In this document: positions 9,049 to 17,483 of the stretch, in pieces
Numbering within the stretch: position 1 is the first letter of the stretch
Layout: each line of letters starts with the position of its first letter
Source: Nostoc sp. NMS9
GTDB taxonomy: Bacteria; Cyanobacteriota; Cyanobacteriia; Cyanobacteriales; Nostocaceae
Length of the DNA: 64,000 nucleotides
Direction: 5' to 3'
NCBI RefSeq assembly: GCF_017114995.1
Contig: NZ_JABXKL010000015.1
Location: 119,953-183,952 of the forward strand
Translations under genes and position numbers: made by a program
The notes under the pieces: model-generated
What the model was told of the DNA's origin: nothing
The model's input: the letters and a program-made list of their open reading frames with translations, nothing else
The model's database searches: none

Positions 9049-9079
9049 GGTCAAGTAAAAAGCCGAGTTTTACTTAACC
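9049..9079 (-). terminator. Hairpin, probable terminator of the CAAD gene
   Basis: GGTCAAGTAAAA pairs with TTTTACTTAACC (one mismatch) around a 7-base loop, about 40 bases downstream of the minus-strand stop at 9118. It shares sequence with the hairpin at 7720-7751. Confidence 0.55.
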
Positions 9080-9117
9080 GAAAGTTCAAATACACTGTAT
9101 TCGCCACTACACTTTAG

Positions 9118-9573
9118 TTAGCTTAAAGTCTGTGATTCTTCTCTGCCTAGAATTTGTTTTTTAAGCAAGCGAATTTCTGCTGTTAATTCTTGCCGAGTGG
9201 AATCTTTGAGCAAATAGCGGGAAGTAAACCAAATTGTGTAACCAAGTCCAATTAATTGGAGAAATGGAGAAACTAGTGGAATATCATTTATGGCGTTGAG
9301 TACCGCTAGAAAAATTCTTAGTGCCGTAACCGTTATCACAAGCAAAGCAAAGCTGATAATCAGTAATTTGTATTCTTGGTAGAATCTACCTATGTACTCA
9401 GGTATTTTTGCCAAAAATATAGAAATCTCTCTACCAATTGTTTGCCATTGTTCTTCATTTTTCGAGGCGGGTGGCAACATTGCCAGGTTTCCAGACTCTG
9501 AACCTTTAAGTGCTTTTATCTGGTTTTCGGAAGCAGTATCGACATACTGCTCTTGTTGTAATTCTGTATCCAT
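9118..9573 (-). CDS. CAAD-domain (CURT1-like) membrane protein
   Basis: 151 residues. After a polar N-terminal tail (1-45) comes the CAAD domain: an amphipathic segment (AKIPEYIGRFYQEYK, 55-69), transmembrane helix 1 at about 69-92, a NAINDIPLVSPFLQLIGLGY turn and helix 2 at about 93-119, and a charged C-terminal helix (STRQELTAEIRLLKKQ). This domain occurs fused to some cyanobacterial aminoacyl-tRNA synthetases and is homologous to CURT1 thylakoid-curvature proteins. Here it is free-standing. Probable location is the thylakoid or plasma membrane, with a role in membrane shaping or anchoring inferred from the family. It lies in the stress/envelope block, with a hairpin terminator downstream. 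Confidence 0.85.
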   Translation of the reverse strand: MDTELQQEQYVDTASENQIKALKGSESGNLAMLPPASKNEEQWQTIGREISIFLAKIPEYIGRFYQEYKLLIISFALLVITVTALRIFLAVLNAINDIPLVSPFLQLIGLGYTIWFTSRYLLKDSTRQELTAEIRLLKKQILGREESQTLS

Positions 9574-9607
9574 AATTATCTCCTGATTTTCTGCAATGAG
9601 AGCAGTT

Positions 9608-9884
9608 TTAAAGTTTAGACTTTGTTATTATCAATTTTGGCAACGGTTGCTTTGCAACTAGATGCCACTCTTGAATTCTATATCTGCTGAGAATTGAGCC
9701 AGCGTCACGAAACTCATCGTCAGCTTTATCACCAGCAATATGATTATTGCCGTCTGCATTCTGCACAACCACAGATACTCTATCCATTGCCAAAGCCACA
9801 ATTTCTCAACTTATGCAGCGCTTGTTCCGCATGCCGATGATGAGTAAATACGCCTATAGCACGCTGATGTACACTTAAGTCCAT
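9608..9884 (-). pseudogene. Decayed general-stress-protein 17M-like (YflT-type) gene
   Basis: The frame from the ATG at 9884 encodes MDLSVHQRAIGVFTHHRHAE and then ALHKLRNCGF before a stop. One base further on, the adjacent frame continues AMDRVSVVVQNADGNN, exactly as in full-length members where the strand, helix and strand run on. Removing one G in the TTTGGC near 9797 restores the reading frame. After GDKADDE the text jumps to AGSILSRYRIQEW, the C-terminal strand of the family, so the glycine-rich middle of about 80-100 residues has been deleted. Frameshift plus internal deletion mark this as a pseudogene. Intact homologues are common in cyanobacteria beside PRC-barrel/DUF2382 genes such as the one at 10424. 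Confidence 0.75.
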
Positions 9885-10423
9885 TATTTTTCCTTATTGC
9901 TCCTTAGCAGCACAGGTAAATATTTGTTTGCAAATTTATTAGGACTTTAATAATATTTAGGCATTTTTAGATTTACTTATCATCAATCTTTTGGAATAAA
10001 TTCTGTCTTCAACAAGAGTGATAGAGCAAGTATTACAACTTAAGGCAATAAATATTTAAGAATGTGAGGATATTTGATTTAAGTGTAAGGTATTAATAAA
10101 CATCTTAAACTAGCTAGGTTTGCTGGTATGTATCGATTTAGCTAAATTTAGACTTGAAATTTACTGCTAGTAAGTAGTCACACAAATGCTAGAAACTAGT
10201 CACAAAAGTTATAAAATTTTAGTTATAATCAATTTTTTGAAAGTAAGACATTAATACGAAAAACCTTATCCTGTATCATTCTTTGGGATTATTAAACTAT
10301 ATTTAATTACTTAGGTTTATGAAATATCAAGATGATTGAAGTCACTCCTCGGAGAGAAGATTTACCTAAACTAAATTGTGTAATTTATAAAAAAGACACA
10401 GCAAGATTTTGAGGAATAAAAGA
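9885..10423. other. Long AT-rich intergenic region upstream of the AvaK-like gene
   Basis: About 540 bases without a supportable gene, very AT-rich. GAGGA at 10411-10415 is the ribosome binding site for the gene starting at 10424. The promoter probably lies in the last 150 bases, but no clear -35/-10 pair or operator can be assigned. Confidence 0.5.
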
Positions 10424-11287
10424 ATGCCACTCCAGAAAATAAGTGAATTTGATGCAGACTACCATAATACTATTGAAGGCAATGACATCAAAGGAATGGG
10501 TGTGTATGTTCAAGGAACTGATGAGAAGATTGGCACAGTAAATGATGCTGTAGTAGACGACCAAGGAGCATTCCGCTATTTAATTGTTGACATCGGCTTT
10601 TGGATTTTTGGCAAGAAAGTCTTACTACCAGTAGGTAAATCGCGTATTGACTCTACAGCAAACCGTGTATATGTCGTTGGTATAACAAGAGAGCAAGCGG
10701 AAAATTTACCTGAATATCAAGAGCATACAACGCTTGACTACAACTATGAAGAACAGGTGCGTGGAGGATATCGTACACCGTCTGTAGAAAGTTCAGCTGC
10801 GCTAGGATCGACAGTTGGTCGCACTACTCCAAGTTCTGACAACTACACCTACGCACACGACGCGGATCTGTATGATGTGAACGCTCACGAAGACCGAACT
10901 TTCAAACTTTACCAAGAAAGGCTAGTTGCTAATAAACAGCGCCGAAAAAGCGGAGAAGTAGCGATTAGTAAGCATGTTGAAACCGAAACTGCAAGAGTTG
11001 CTGTTCCGGTGGAAAAAGAGCGAGTCGTGATTGAGCGAGTGACTTCTCAAGACACAGGCAAAGTTGTGTCTGCTGAAGCGACTGACTTTGGCGAGGGCGA
11101 GGTAGCACATATAGACCTCTATGAAGAAGTTGCAGACATCCATAAGGAAGCTTTTTTGCGAGAAGAAGTCAGAGTGCAGAAAGTTGTAGACAAAGAAACC
11201 GTTGAAGGTCAAGAAACGATTCGACGCGAAGAATTAGATGTTAACACTGATGGAACTCGAATAGAGAATAAAACTGACCGGGGTTAA
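10424..11287 (+). CDS. PRC-barrel and DUF2382 (YsnF/AvaK-like) stress protein
   Basis: 287 residues from the ATG at 10424, chosen because GAGGA lies 8 bases upstream; an in-frame TTG at 10409 lies before that site. Residues about 20-95 form a PRC-barrel (GNDIKGMGVYV, AFRYLIVDIGFWIFGKKVLLP). Residues 161-275 are the DUF2382 region with its charged VxVPVEKERVVIERV core and EVRVQKVVDKETV repeat. This arrangement matches AvaK, the akinete marker protein of Anabaena variabilis, and related desiccation- and salt-induced proteins. Biochemical function is unknown. It lies between a decayed general-stress gene and an LEA-like gene, supporting a stress-response cluster. Confidence 0.85.
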   Translation: MPLQKISEFDADYHNTIEGNDIKGMGVYVQGTDEKIGTVNDAVVDDQGAFRYLIVDIGFWIFGKKVLLPVGKSRIDSTANRVYVVGITREQAENLPEYQEHTTLDYNYEEQVRGGYRTPSVESSAALGSTVGRTTPSSDNYTYAHDADLYDVNAHEDRTFKLYQERLVANKQRRKSGEVAISKHVETETARVAVPVEKERVVIERVTSQDTGKVVSAEATDFGEGEVAHIDLYEEVADIHKEAFLREEVRVQKVVDKETVEGQETIRREELDVNTDGTRIENKTDRG

Positions 11288-11381
11288 CCTACTTAAACTA
11301 CAAAGGTCATTGCATTTGAGTTAGTAGGAGTGGGTTTTCTACCTACTTCCACTCAAAATACTCTCAGTAGATTGATATTAA

Positions 11382-11684
11382 GCGATCGCTCAGATTAAGC
11401 CTAACGAACGGGATAATGTTGCACGGGCATTTTTCAAGCACTTAAAGCAAAGAGGTCTAGACGAGCGCCATCTAGAGCGAGATTTGGGACTTTCTACCCA
11501 CAACCCTAACCACATAAGTGCAGATGACCTCAGCAAGGTGGCATCTTTCACATATCATAGCCATCCTGACATCTTCCACGAAGTGATGGCTGAACAACCA
11601 GCGATTCTTAAGTTTCTCAGTAATCCAGTGGTCGGAGCAGCTTTAGGAGCGATCGCCTCTAAATGGTTTGGTCGTCATAAGTAA
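11382..11684 (+). pseudogene. Small conserved-looking protein lacking a proper start (truncated gene?)
   Basis: The clear protein text is KPNERDNVARAFFKHLKQRG, then LSTHNPNHISADDLSKVASF, then HPDIFHEVMAEQPAILKFL and a short C-terminal hydrophobic segment (PVVGAALGAIASKWFG). The frame is open from 11382, directly after a TAA, but contains no ATG or GTG. The first usable start, TTG at 11484, lies inside protein-like sequence. A 5' truncation fusing it to an intergenic sequence, or a very unusual start, would explain this. It sits between two stress-type genes on the same strand. Function not recognised. Confidence 0.5.
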
Positions 11685-11747
11685 GCACCAAACTTGATAC
11701 ACATAGTCCTTTGTCTGGACGCTACAAATATAAAGGAGACGATGATT

Positions 11748-12821
11748 ATGACTCAGAATAAGCAACAAGCAGATAAGTATGACGAAAATACCGACCCCGA
11801 TCAAGAGCAAACCGATGCTCAATCTTCAGGATCAGGCATTGGTGCTGGTATAGCTGGTGCAGCGATTGGTGGTATAGTTGGTGGTCGAGTTGGAGGTGTA
11901 TTTGGTGCTGTCGCGGGCGCGGTAGCAGGCGCTTTGGCTGGCAAGGGTACATCTGAAGCTGTTCACGATTCTGTTGAAGGTATAGTAGATGCAGCAAAGA
12001 GTATAGCTGAGACTGTTAACCACTCTGTAGAAGAGGTAACAGAAGTAGCCAAAGATACAGCACAAGCAGTGAAGCCATCCGTTGTTGATATAGTAGAGGC
12101 AGTTAAGGAGACAGTTGAGGAAACCAAGCCATCTGTAGTTGATGCAATTAAGGGTGCAGCCCAAGAGGTCAAACCAGCCGTTAAAAATGTAGCGGACGCT
12201 GTTAAGGAGACAGTTGAGGAAGTCAAACCAGCTTTCAAAGATGCAGCAAAAGATACAGCGAATGCAGTAAAGGGTGCAGCCCAAGAGGTCAAACCAGCCG
12301 TTAAAAATGTAGCAGACGCTGTTAAGGAGACAGTTGAGGAAGTCAAACCAGCTTTCAAAGATGCAGCAAAAGATACAGCGAATGCAGTAAAGGGTGCAGC
12401 CCAAGAGGTCAAACCAGCCGTTAAAAATGTAGCGGACTCTGTTAAGGAGACAGTTGAGGAAGCCAAACCAGCTTTCAAAGATGCAGCAAAAGATACAGCG
12501 AATGCAGTAAAGGGTGCAGCCCAAGAGGTCAAACCAGCCGTTAAAAATGTAGCGGACTCTGTTAAAGAGACAGTTGAGGAAGCCAAACCAGCTTTCAAAG
12601 ATGCAGCAAAAGATACATCGAATGCAGCAAAGGGTGCAGCCCAAGAGGTCAAATCAGCTAGTAATCAGGGCGTAGGATTAGATGAACGGCTGGTTGCAGA
12701 TAATAAGCAGGTGAAAACTGAAAATGTTGGCATGAGGAAAAGTGTTGAAACTCACTCACCCCAATCACTCCCAGTAGAAATTATTGATCGAACCACCTCT
12801 GTAAACACTGACACACTATGA
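11748..12821 (+). CDS. Glycine-zipper plus LEA-like 40-residue repeat protein
   Basis: 357 residues from the ATG at 11748 (AGGAG at 11734-11738 is nine bases upstream; the ATG at 11742 is too close). A charged, Gln/Asp-rich start is followed by a glycine-zipper segment (about residues 30-68: IGAGIAGAAIGGIVGG, then VFGAVAGAVAGALAG) able to insert in or associate with membranes. From about residue 75 the protein is an amphipathic Ala/Lys/Glu/Val helix with degenerate 11-mer spacing. Four copies of a 40-residue unit start KGAAQEVKPAVKNVADAVKE, encoded by exact 120-bp DNA repeats from 12151. It resembles group 3 LEA and apolipoprotein-like proteins, disordered when wet and helical when dry or membrane-bound. 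Likely role: protection of membranes or proteins in desiccation or salt. Confidence 0.8.
   Translation: MTQNKQQADKYDENTDPDQEQTDAQSSGSGIGAGIAGAAIGGIVGGRVGGVFGAVAGAVAGALAGKGTSEAVHDSVEGIVDAAKSIAETVNHSVEEVTEVAKDTAQAVKPSVVDIVEAVKETVEETKPSVVDAIKGAAQEVKPAVKNVADAVKETVEEVKPAFKDAAKDTANAVKGAAQEVKPAVKNVADAVKETVEEVKPAFKDAAKDTANAVKGAAQEVKPAVKNVADSVKETVEEAKPAFKDAAKDTANAVKGAAQEVKPAVKNVADSVKETVEEAKPAFKDAAKDTSNAAKGAAQEVKSASNQGVGLDERLVADNKQVKTENVGMRKSVETHSPQSLPVEIIDRTTSVNTDTL
12151..12657 (+). repeat. Four and a quarter 120-bp tandem repeats inside the LEA-like gene
   Basis: Units begin with AGGGTGCAGCCCAAGAGGTC at 12151, 12271, 12391, 12511 and (partial) 12631. They differ by only a few substitutions and the period is exactly 120 bp, so copy number can change without frameshift. 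Long open frames on the opposite strand here are a consequence of this periodicity. Confidence 0.95.
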
Positions 12822-13129
12822 GATGGTGATAAGTTAGACATTCCTTAAGGGGTGTTAGGGGACTTGCAAAAAATAAAGCATTCCCTCATAGATAATTAGG
12901 ACTTACGCAAAAAGGCAGTGAAAGCCTTGATTTACCGTAGGGGCAATTCATGTAGACGCAAAGCGGTGAGGGGGTCGCAGTCTTGGCGGTTTCCGTCGTT
13001 AGCGCAGCGTTAGCGACGCAGGAGCGTCTTGCGAACCCCCGAACCCGGAGGGCTTCCTACAGGGTATTAGCTCCTACATATTAGATAAAATGTGAGTCAC
13101 TATTTTTATATTCTAACCTCCTGCATTCT
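12822..13129. repeat. Intergenic dispersed palindromic repeat
   Basis: No gene. The stretch 12890-13070 holds cyanobacterial dispersed repeat DNA: GTCGTTAGCGCAGCGTTAGC (12995-13014) is part of a near-palindrome, followed by GGAGCGTCTTGCGAACCCC and a GGAGGGCTTCCTAC motif. It may act as the terminal structure of the LEA-like gene and of the convergent LD-carboxypeptidase gene. Confidence 0.5.
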
Positions 13130-14155
13130 TCACACAAGACTAACAGCCGCCTCTAACATTCGTATTGTCCCAAGTTCAGCATCTATTTCCACTTCCACAC
13201 CTATTGGCAAGGTAAATTTATTTTTAATATGACCAATCATTGAACCATACCAAGCAGGAATATTTAAAGGAAGTATGTGTTGTTGCAATACTTGCATTAA
13301 TGTAAACGATGGTTCATCCCCAAGACTACATTTAGTGCATTGCCCAAAGATAAAGCCAGCAATTTGATTAAGTATCCCAGCAGTTTTTAACTGTGTCAGC
13401 ATCCTATCTACACGGTAAACATCCTCGCCAATTTCTTCCACAAACAAAATGCTTTTGTTCCAAGAAGGTAGGTAAGGTGAACCAACCATCGCTGATAGCA
13501 CTGATAAATTTCCACCTATAAGTTTACCCCTCGCCTTTCCCGATGCTATTATCTCCAACCGCACTTCGCTAGGGTTGAGATTTTGCATAGTTACAGCTTC
13601 ACCATTAAATAGGATGCGTTTAAAGTAATCCACTGTAAACTGATTCCAGGTAGATGTAGCAACTGGCCCATGAAAAGTAATCATTTGACTACGGGCATTA
13701 ATTGCTAACAACAGCGTCGTAATATCACTGTACCCGATGATAATTTTCGGATGGGAGCGGATTAGCGAGTAGTTGAGTAGGGGTAAAATGCGATTACAAC
13801 CCCAACCACCACGCATGGGAATAATTGCTTTTATGGTGCGATCGCTAAACATCAAGTTTACATCCTGGGCGCGATCGGTATCTTTACCCGCTAAATAGCC
13901 ATAACGGTCTAAAATATGCTTCCCCAGCTTTACTTTTAACCCTAACTGTGAAATTGATTGCTGCGCTGCTTCGATGTCTTTAGCGTCAACGATACCCGCC
14001 GGAGAAATCAATCCTACGGTATCGCCCACTTGCAGATGGGGCGGCTTGCTGCTGGTATTTGGAGATGGCTTACCTTGGGCGGTAAATGATGGTATCTGGG
14101 TGGCTAGTGTAGCTAGTCCACAGGTTGTGAGAAATTCCCGACGTTTGATAGTCAT
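13130..14155 (-). CDS. ldcA: LD-carboxypeptidase (peptidase family S66)
   Basis: 341 residues. The N-terminus KRREFLTTCGLATLA is a twin-arginine (Tat) signal, so export to the periplasm is likely, whereas many LdcA proteins are cytosolic. The S66 landmarks are present: VGDTVGLISPAG near 43-54, RGGWGCNRILP at 115-125, the nucleophile in GYSDIT (Ser143), the acid in VEEIGEDVYRVDRM (Glu240/241) and the general-base histidine in IGHIKNK (His309). The family cleaves the L-Lys/mDAP-D-Ala bond of tetrapeptides during peptidoglycan recycling or remodelling. The fold is full length. Monocistronic; no partner murein genes adjoin it. Confidence 0.88.
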   Translation of the reverse strand: MTIKRREFLTTCGLATLATQIPSFTAQGKPSPNTSSKPPHLQVGDTVGLISPAGIVDAKDIEAAQQSISQLGLKVKLGKHILDRYGYLAGKDTDRAQDVNLMFSDRTIKAIIPMRGGWGCNRILPLLNYSLIRSHPKIIIGYSDITTLLLAINARSQMITFHGPVATSTWNQFTVDYFKRILFNGEAVTMQNLNPSEVRLEIIASGKARGKLIGGNLSVLSAMVGSPYLPSWNKSILFVEEIGEDVYRVDRMLTQLKTAGILNQIAGFIFGQCTKCSLGDEPSFTLMQVLQQHILPLNIPAWYGSMIGHIKNKFTLPIGVEVEIDAELGTIRMLEAAVSLV

Positions 14156-14370
14156 AATTTATAATTATGAATTATGAATTATGAATTAGGTTAATACTAA
14201 AGCTCTGCTACCTCATCAACTAACCTATCTGAGTTCAAAAATCCACTATTTTTTAGCCAAAAACCTTAAACTGCGTAGGTTGGATTGCCCTTTGCTTTAA
14301 CCCAACCTACAATTTTTCCTAATACCAATTCTGTATGAAGATGCGCTAAACCATATTTAAGTACAAGAAA

Positions 14371-14604
14371 GAAAAACGAACCGCATTGGCGCAGCGTCTC
14401 GTAAGAGTTGGACGCAAAGGACACAAAGAAAGAAAGAAGAAGTTAAGAGAGTTTGGCGCAGCCTCACAAAGAAATGGTATAGCAGTCCTAAATCATTTGT
14501 GAAAATTATATATCTCTTTCTTCTTTCTTCCCTTTGCGCCCTTAACGTACTTTGCGGTTCGTTTTCTTATTTATATTTTTCACGAATCAAATAGGACTGC
14601 TATA
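14371..14604. repeat. Palindromic repeat cluster: inverted AACGAACCGC repeats and a 127-bp MITE-like element (14478-14604)
   Basis: At 14478 TATAGCAGTCCTAAATCATT begins a roughly 30-base arm whose inverted, slightly diverged partner ends at 14604 (AATAGGACTGCTATA). The outer 12 bases pair perfectly. Outside and inside, two inverted copies of another repeat beginning GAAAAACGAACCGC (14371-14440) and ending GCGGTTCGTTTTC (14515-14567) also face each other. The whole 14156-14701 interval has no gene; it also holds short ATTATGA tandems (14160-14188) and a hairpin around TAGGTTGGATTG (14277). Confidence 0.75.
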
Positions 14605-14701
14605 TAACCCAAGTGTTTTATACAAAACTTTAGTGAGTGCTTTAGCACTCACTAATAGCTACAATTATCTCAAATCATCTTTGAGATTAAATTTAAACCT
14701 C

Positions 14702-17143
14702 TTATATTGCATTTAAAACCAAAAACTCATTCTTAGCAAACTTCTTATCAGTATCAAACAAATCACCAATTACAGGCAAAAGATTGTCATATAATTGCAT
14801 CGCCTGTAAACAAGTATTAATACTAGAAGCTGCTGAATTATATGCTGTAATATTTTCTTCAACAATATTTAGTAATCGGCAATTATTCGCAATTTTTTCT
14901 TCAGCTTCTTGTTCTAATGTTTTCTCTAAATAAGCACGCGCCTGTGGGTATTGCTGCAAAATTTCATCTGCTTGCTGTTCTGCCATTGGTAACAACTGAG
15001 TTTTGAGGGTTTGATTAATGGTTTGACGAAAAGATTTACGAATAGTTTGGGAAACTTTTGGTTCAAAATCTAACTTCAATAATTGCCTAATTGCTGGTTC
15101 TGCTTCCACAATACTTTCAGCATCGTAACCTTGAGAAGTTTGTAATAGAGTTTGGCGAAATTGATATATAGAAAAAGTACCTTCATCATAAAATCTAGGG
15201 CTTTCTCGCACAAAGCGATCGCACTCTACACTAGCTGCACTCACTAATGCTTGAGTAACTACTTTTTCTACAGTTCTGATCTCTTGTTCAATGCCACCAT
15301 CATGATCTAATAAACGATACAACTGGCGATAATATTCTGACTTGCGAATCTTTTCAATCAACTGCTGGAAATAATTTGTAACTACTTGCTGAGAAGATTC
15401 AACTAAAATATCTTCTAATTGATTTGCTAAGTAATAAAATGCCTCTACTAAAATAGCAATCAAAGGTGCAGTAGCGTTGCGAGGATGGCTAATGGTTGCA
15501 CGTCGATAAGCATAAGCTACAGAAAAAGTATCTAGCAATTCATCTAAACGGCGAATCATTCGTGATTGCAATTGCTTAAAATCTGCTTCAAAAGCATCAC
15601 AAGAATTATTAATTACATGATTAACTTCTTCTGTAATATGCTCACTAAATTCTCTCCCAATGTGCTGGAGTTGCTGATTTAGGCGTTGTAACTCTTGCGC
15701 CTTCATCGTCTCAATTTCTTGGGGCTGACTATCTAAATCGCGTTGGAGACTCTGATAATATTTTTTCAGTTTAATACAAACATCTTCTAAATCATCAGCA
15801 AGATTTTTAAATAATTGTGGACGCTTTTCTTCGGTAAGATAACGAGTAATAGCTGTGCGAAATTCTTCAGTACCACTATCTTGAATTAGCTTTTCAATCA
15901 GTTCATTTCCCCAATCTCCTAGAATCCGCACATAATTTTGATTTGGGGTTTCAAAGCCGTTAACAGAAACACGGAATTTACTGGAAGATAGCTTTCCTGA
16001 ATTTACACAATAGTTGTTAAACGCATAGACAAATTGTGGAGTTTCTTCTTTACCATCTAAACCTTTAATACTTTCTGCAAAAACAGAATCTAAACCAAAT
16101 CTATCTTGTTGACTTGTCTGTTTAATCTGACTGCCATAAAATCCTAATAATCCACTTGTTTTATAAACCTTACTTGAATTGCCAAATTGCCCACTAATTA
16201 AATCATCTAATCGTTGCCGTAGCTGAGTATTATACCAAGTTTCATCGATCCGGTTGAAGACATAGAAAACGCGATCGCGTACTCCCCCATTCTCCCGCAT
16301 TAATTCCAAAAGTTCTGTTTCTTCTTTTGTCATCTCACCCGCCGCCGCAGGTTTTAGCACACACACCACCGCCGAAGTATCAGGATGTTGAATTTTGGCA
16401 TAAGTTAGTTGGGCGTCTTTGTCTACTGGTGCATCTATCCCCGGCGTGTCAATAATTACATTGCCATCATGTAGCAAAGGATGATTGCAGTAATATTCTA
16501 TTCGCTTCAATACGGCACTATTACTACCACGACGGGCATATCCAGCCGCTTCCTTGAGATTGGAAAAGTTAAATTGCTCCATTGAATATGTAGCATTAGT
16601 CACCGTGTTGATGCGATCGCTATTTGCTATATATCCTTCTAGCAACAACATTAACGCCTTCGCCTGTTTTGCACGTTCTGATTTACTCTCACCACCCTCC
16701 TGCTGAATAATAGTTTCAGAACCTTGACGTAGCAAGTTAATTACCTCAGCTTGGTTGATATTAGGTACTGTCTGAAATCCTAGTTGCTGACACAAAGAAA
16801 CTACTTGTTCTCGAATCTCTGCTTCACTTAAAAACGTCAAAACAACACGTTCTTTATCTACTTCTGCATACTCGATTTTGCATTCTGTACCTGTAGCGTG
16901 TCCCTCTGCACTGTAGAGTAATTCTCTTTCTAATAGTGCATTAATTAGCATTGATTTCCCAGCACTAAACGCACCTGCAAACACAATCTCAAACTTGGGA
17001 GAAATCGCCTTACTTAAAGAAGTTCGTACAGGTGTAATATCTTGGGAACGTAGCGTTGGTTCTTGTTGTAAAAGTTGTAATATAGACTCAACCTGCTCTT
17101 TCAAATTTTTGCACTGAAGCGGCATATCTGACATATTCAGCAT
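14702..17143 (-). CDS. Dynamin-family large GTPase
   Basis: 813 residues. The GTPase domain shows G1 GAFSAGKS at 57-64, a G2 region GTE near 85, G3 DTPG at 232-235 and G4 NRID at 297-300. The long C-terminal part is mostly helical and coiled-coil (for example TMKAQELQRLNQQLQHIG), as in the bundle/stalk of bacterial dynamin-like proteins. A modestly hydrophobic stretch, TAPLIAILVEAFYYLANQL (about 555-573), could be the membrane paddle. It is longer than the structurally known Nostoc punctiforme BDLP (693 residues) and differs in its G1 (SAGKS rather than KRGKS), so it is a paralogue. Expected role: nucleotide-dependent membrane binding or remodelling. An AT-rich promoter region lies upstream at about 17150-17200. 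Confidence 0.83.
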   Translation of the reverse strand: MLNMSDMPLQCKNLKEQVESILQLLQQEPTLRSQDITPVRTSLSKAISPKFEIVFAGAFSAGKSMLINALLERELLYSAEGHATGTECKIEYAEVDKERVVLTFLSEAEIREQVVSLCQQLGFQTVPNINQAEVINLLRQGSETIIQQEGGESKSERAKQAKALMLLLEGYIANSDRINTVTNATYSMEQFNFSNLKEAAGYARRGSNSAVLKRIEYYCNHPLLHDGNVIIDTPGIDAPVDKDAQLTYAKIQHPDTSAVVCVLKPAAAGEMTKEETELLELMRENGGVRDRVFYVFNRIDETWYNTQLRQRLDDLISGQFGNSSKVYKTSGLLGFYGSQIKQTSQQDRFGLDSVFAESIKGLDGKEETPQFVYAFNNYCVNSGKLSSSKFRVSVNGFETPNQNYVRILGDWGNELIEKLIQDSGTEEFRTAITRYLTEEKRPQLFKNLADDLEDVCIKLKKYYQSLQRDLDSQPQEIETMKAQELQRLNQQLQHIGREFSEHITEEVNHVINNSCDAFEADFKQLQSRMIRRLDELLDTFSVAYAYRRATISHPRNATAPLIAILVEAFYYLANQLEDILVESSQQVVTNYFQQLIEKIRKSEYYRQLYRLLDHDGGIEQEIRTVEKVVTQALVSAASVECDRFVRESPRFYDEGTFSIYQFRQTLLQTSQGYDAESIVEAEPAIRQLLKLDFEPKVSQTIRKSFRQTINQTLKTQLLPMAEQQADEILQQYPQARAYLEKTLEQEAEEKIANNCRLLNIVEENITAYNSAASSINTCLQAMQLYDNLLPVIGDLFDTDKKFAKNEFLVLNAI

Positions 17144-17271
17144 CCTGACAATATTTATGTATATATTAGTAACATTTAGTGTTATGATGGTTCAGTAAAA
17201 TTCCTGATAATTTCACTGTGCTTTAGCTGCTGGATATTACTAGGACTGACGCACTGTACAAATTAATTAAT

Positions 17272-17383
17272 CAGCGGTTATTCTACAAACCAAAGCCTAC
17301 CTGGTTGCGGAAGTAGCGGTCAATTTAGAGTTTTTAATAGTGCGCCCAGTCTGACCACATCAGGTTTTGTTGTGCAAGTGTCG
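17272..17383 (+). pseudogene. Remnant of the C-terminus of an RTX protein
   Basis: The DNA GGTTATTCTACAAACCAA (17277-17294) parallels the GTTATTTTACAACCAAAATG of the RTX tail at 22070. Further on, the frame encoding SAPSLTTSGFVVQV mirrors the APTLSASDFVVQV end of the 17484-22181 protein. The natural stop after VVQV is lost, with read-through to a TAA near 17440, and bases are missing between the two blocks. It lies only 100 bp upstream of the intact paralogue, so a tandem relative was probably deleted. The rest of 17144-17483 holds the promoter and a CACAGGAG ribosome binding site for that gene. Confidence 0.7.
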
Positions 17384-17483
17384 GGGCATACATCTATACG
17401 CCTCTACTTAGAACACGGAACTTCAAGCGTAGAACCTTAAAGTTCACTCGCTGACTAACAAGAAATAAACACAGGAGAAAATC

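Noticed and set aside
11832-12652. Minus-strand frames of 229 and 270 codons opposite the LEA-like gene
   Set aside because: Mirror frames kept open by the 120-bp period. The plus strand has a Shine-Dalgarno site, sensible composition and a coherent glycine-zipper/LEA protein.
14702-17143. Orthologue of the structurally known Nostoc punctiforme BDLP
   Set aside because: The P-loop differs (SAGKS) and the protein is about 120 residues longer, with different C-terminal text. Kept only as a dynamin-family GTPase.
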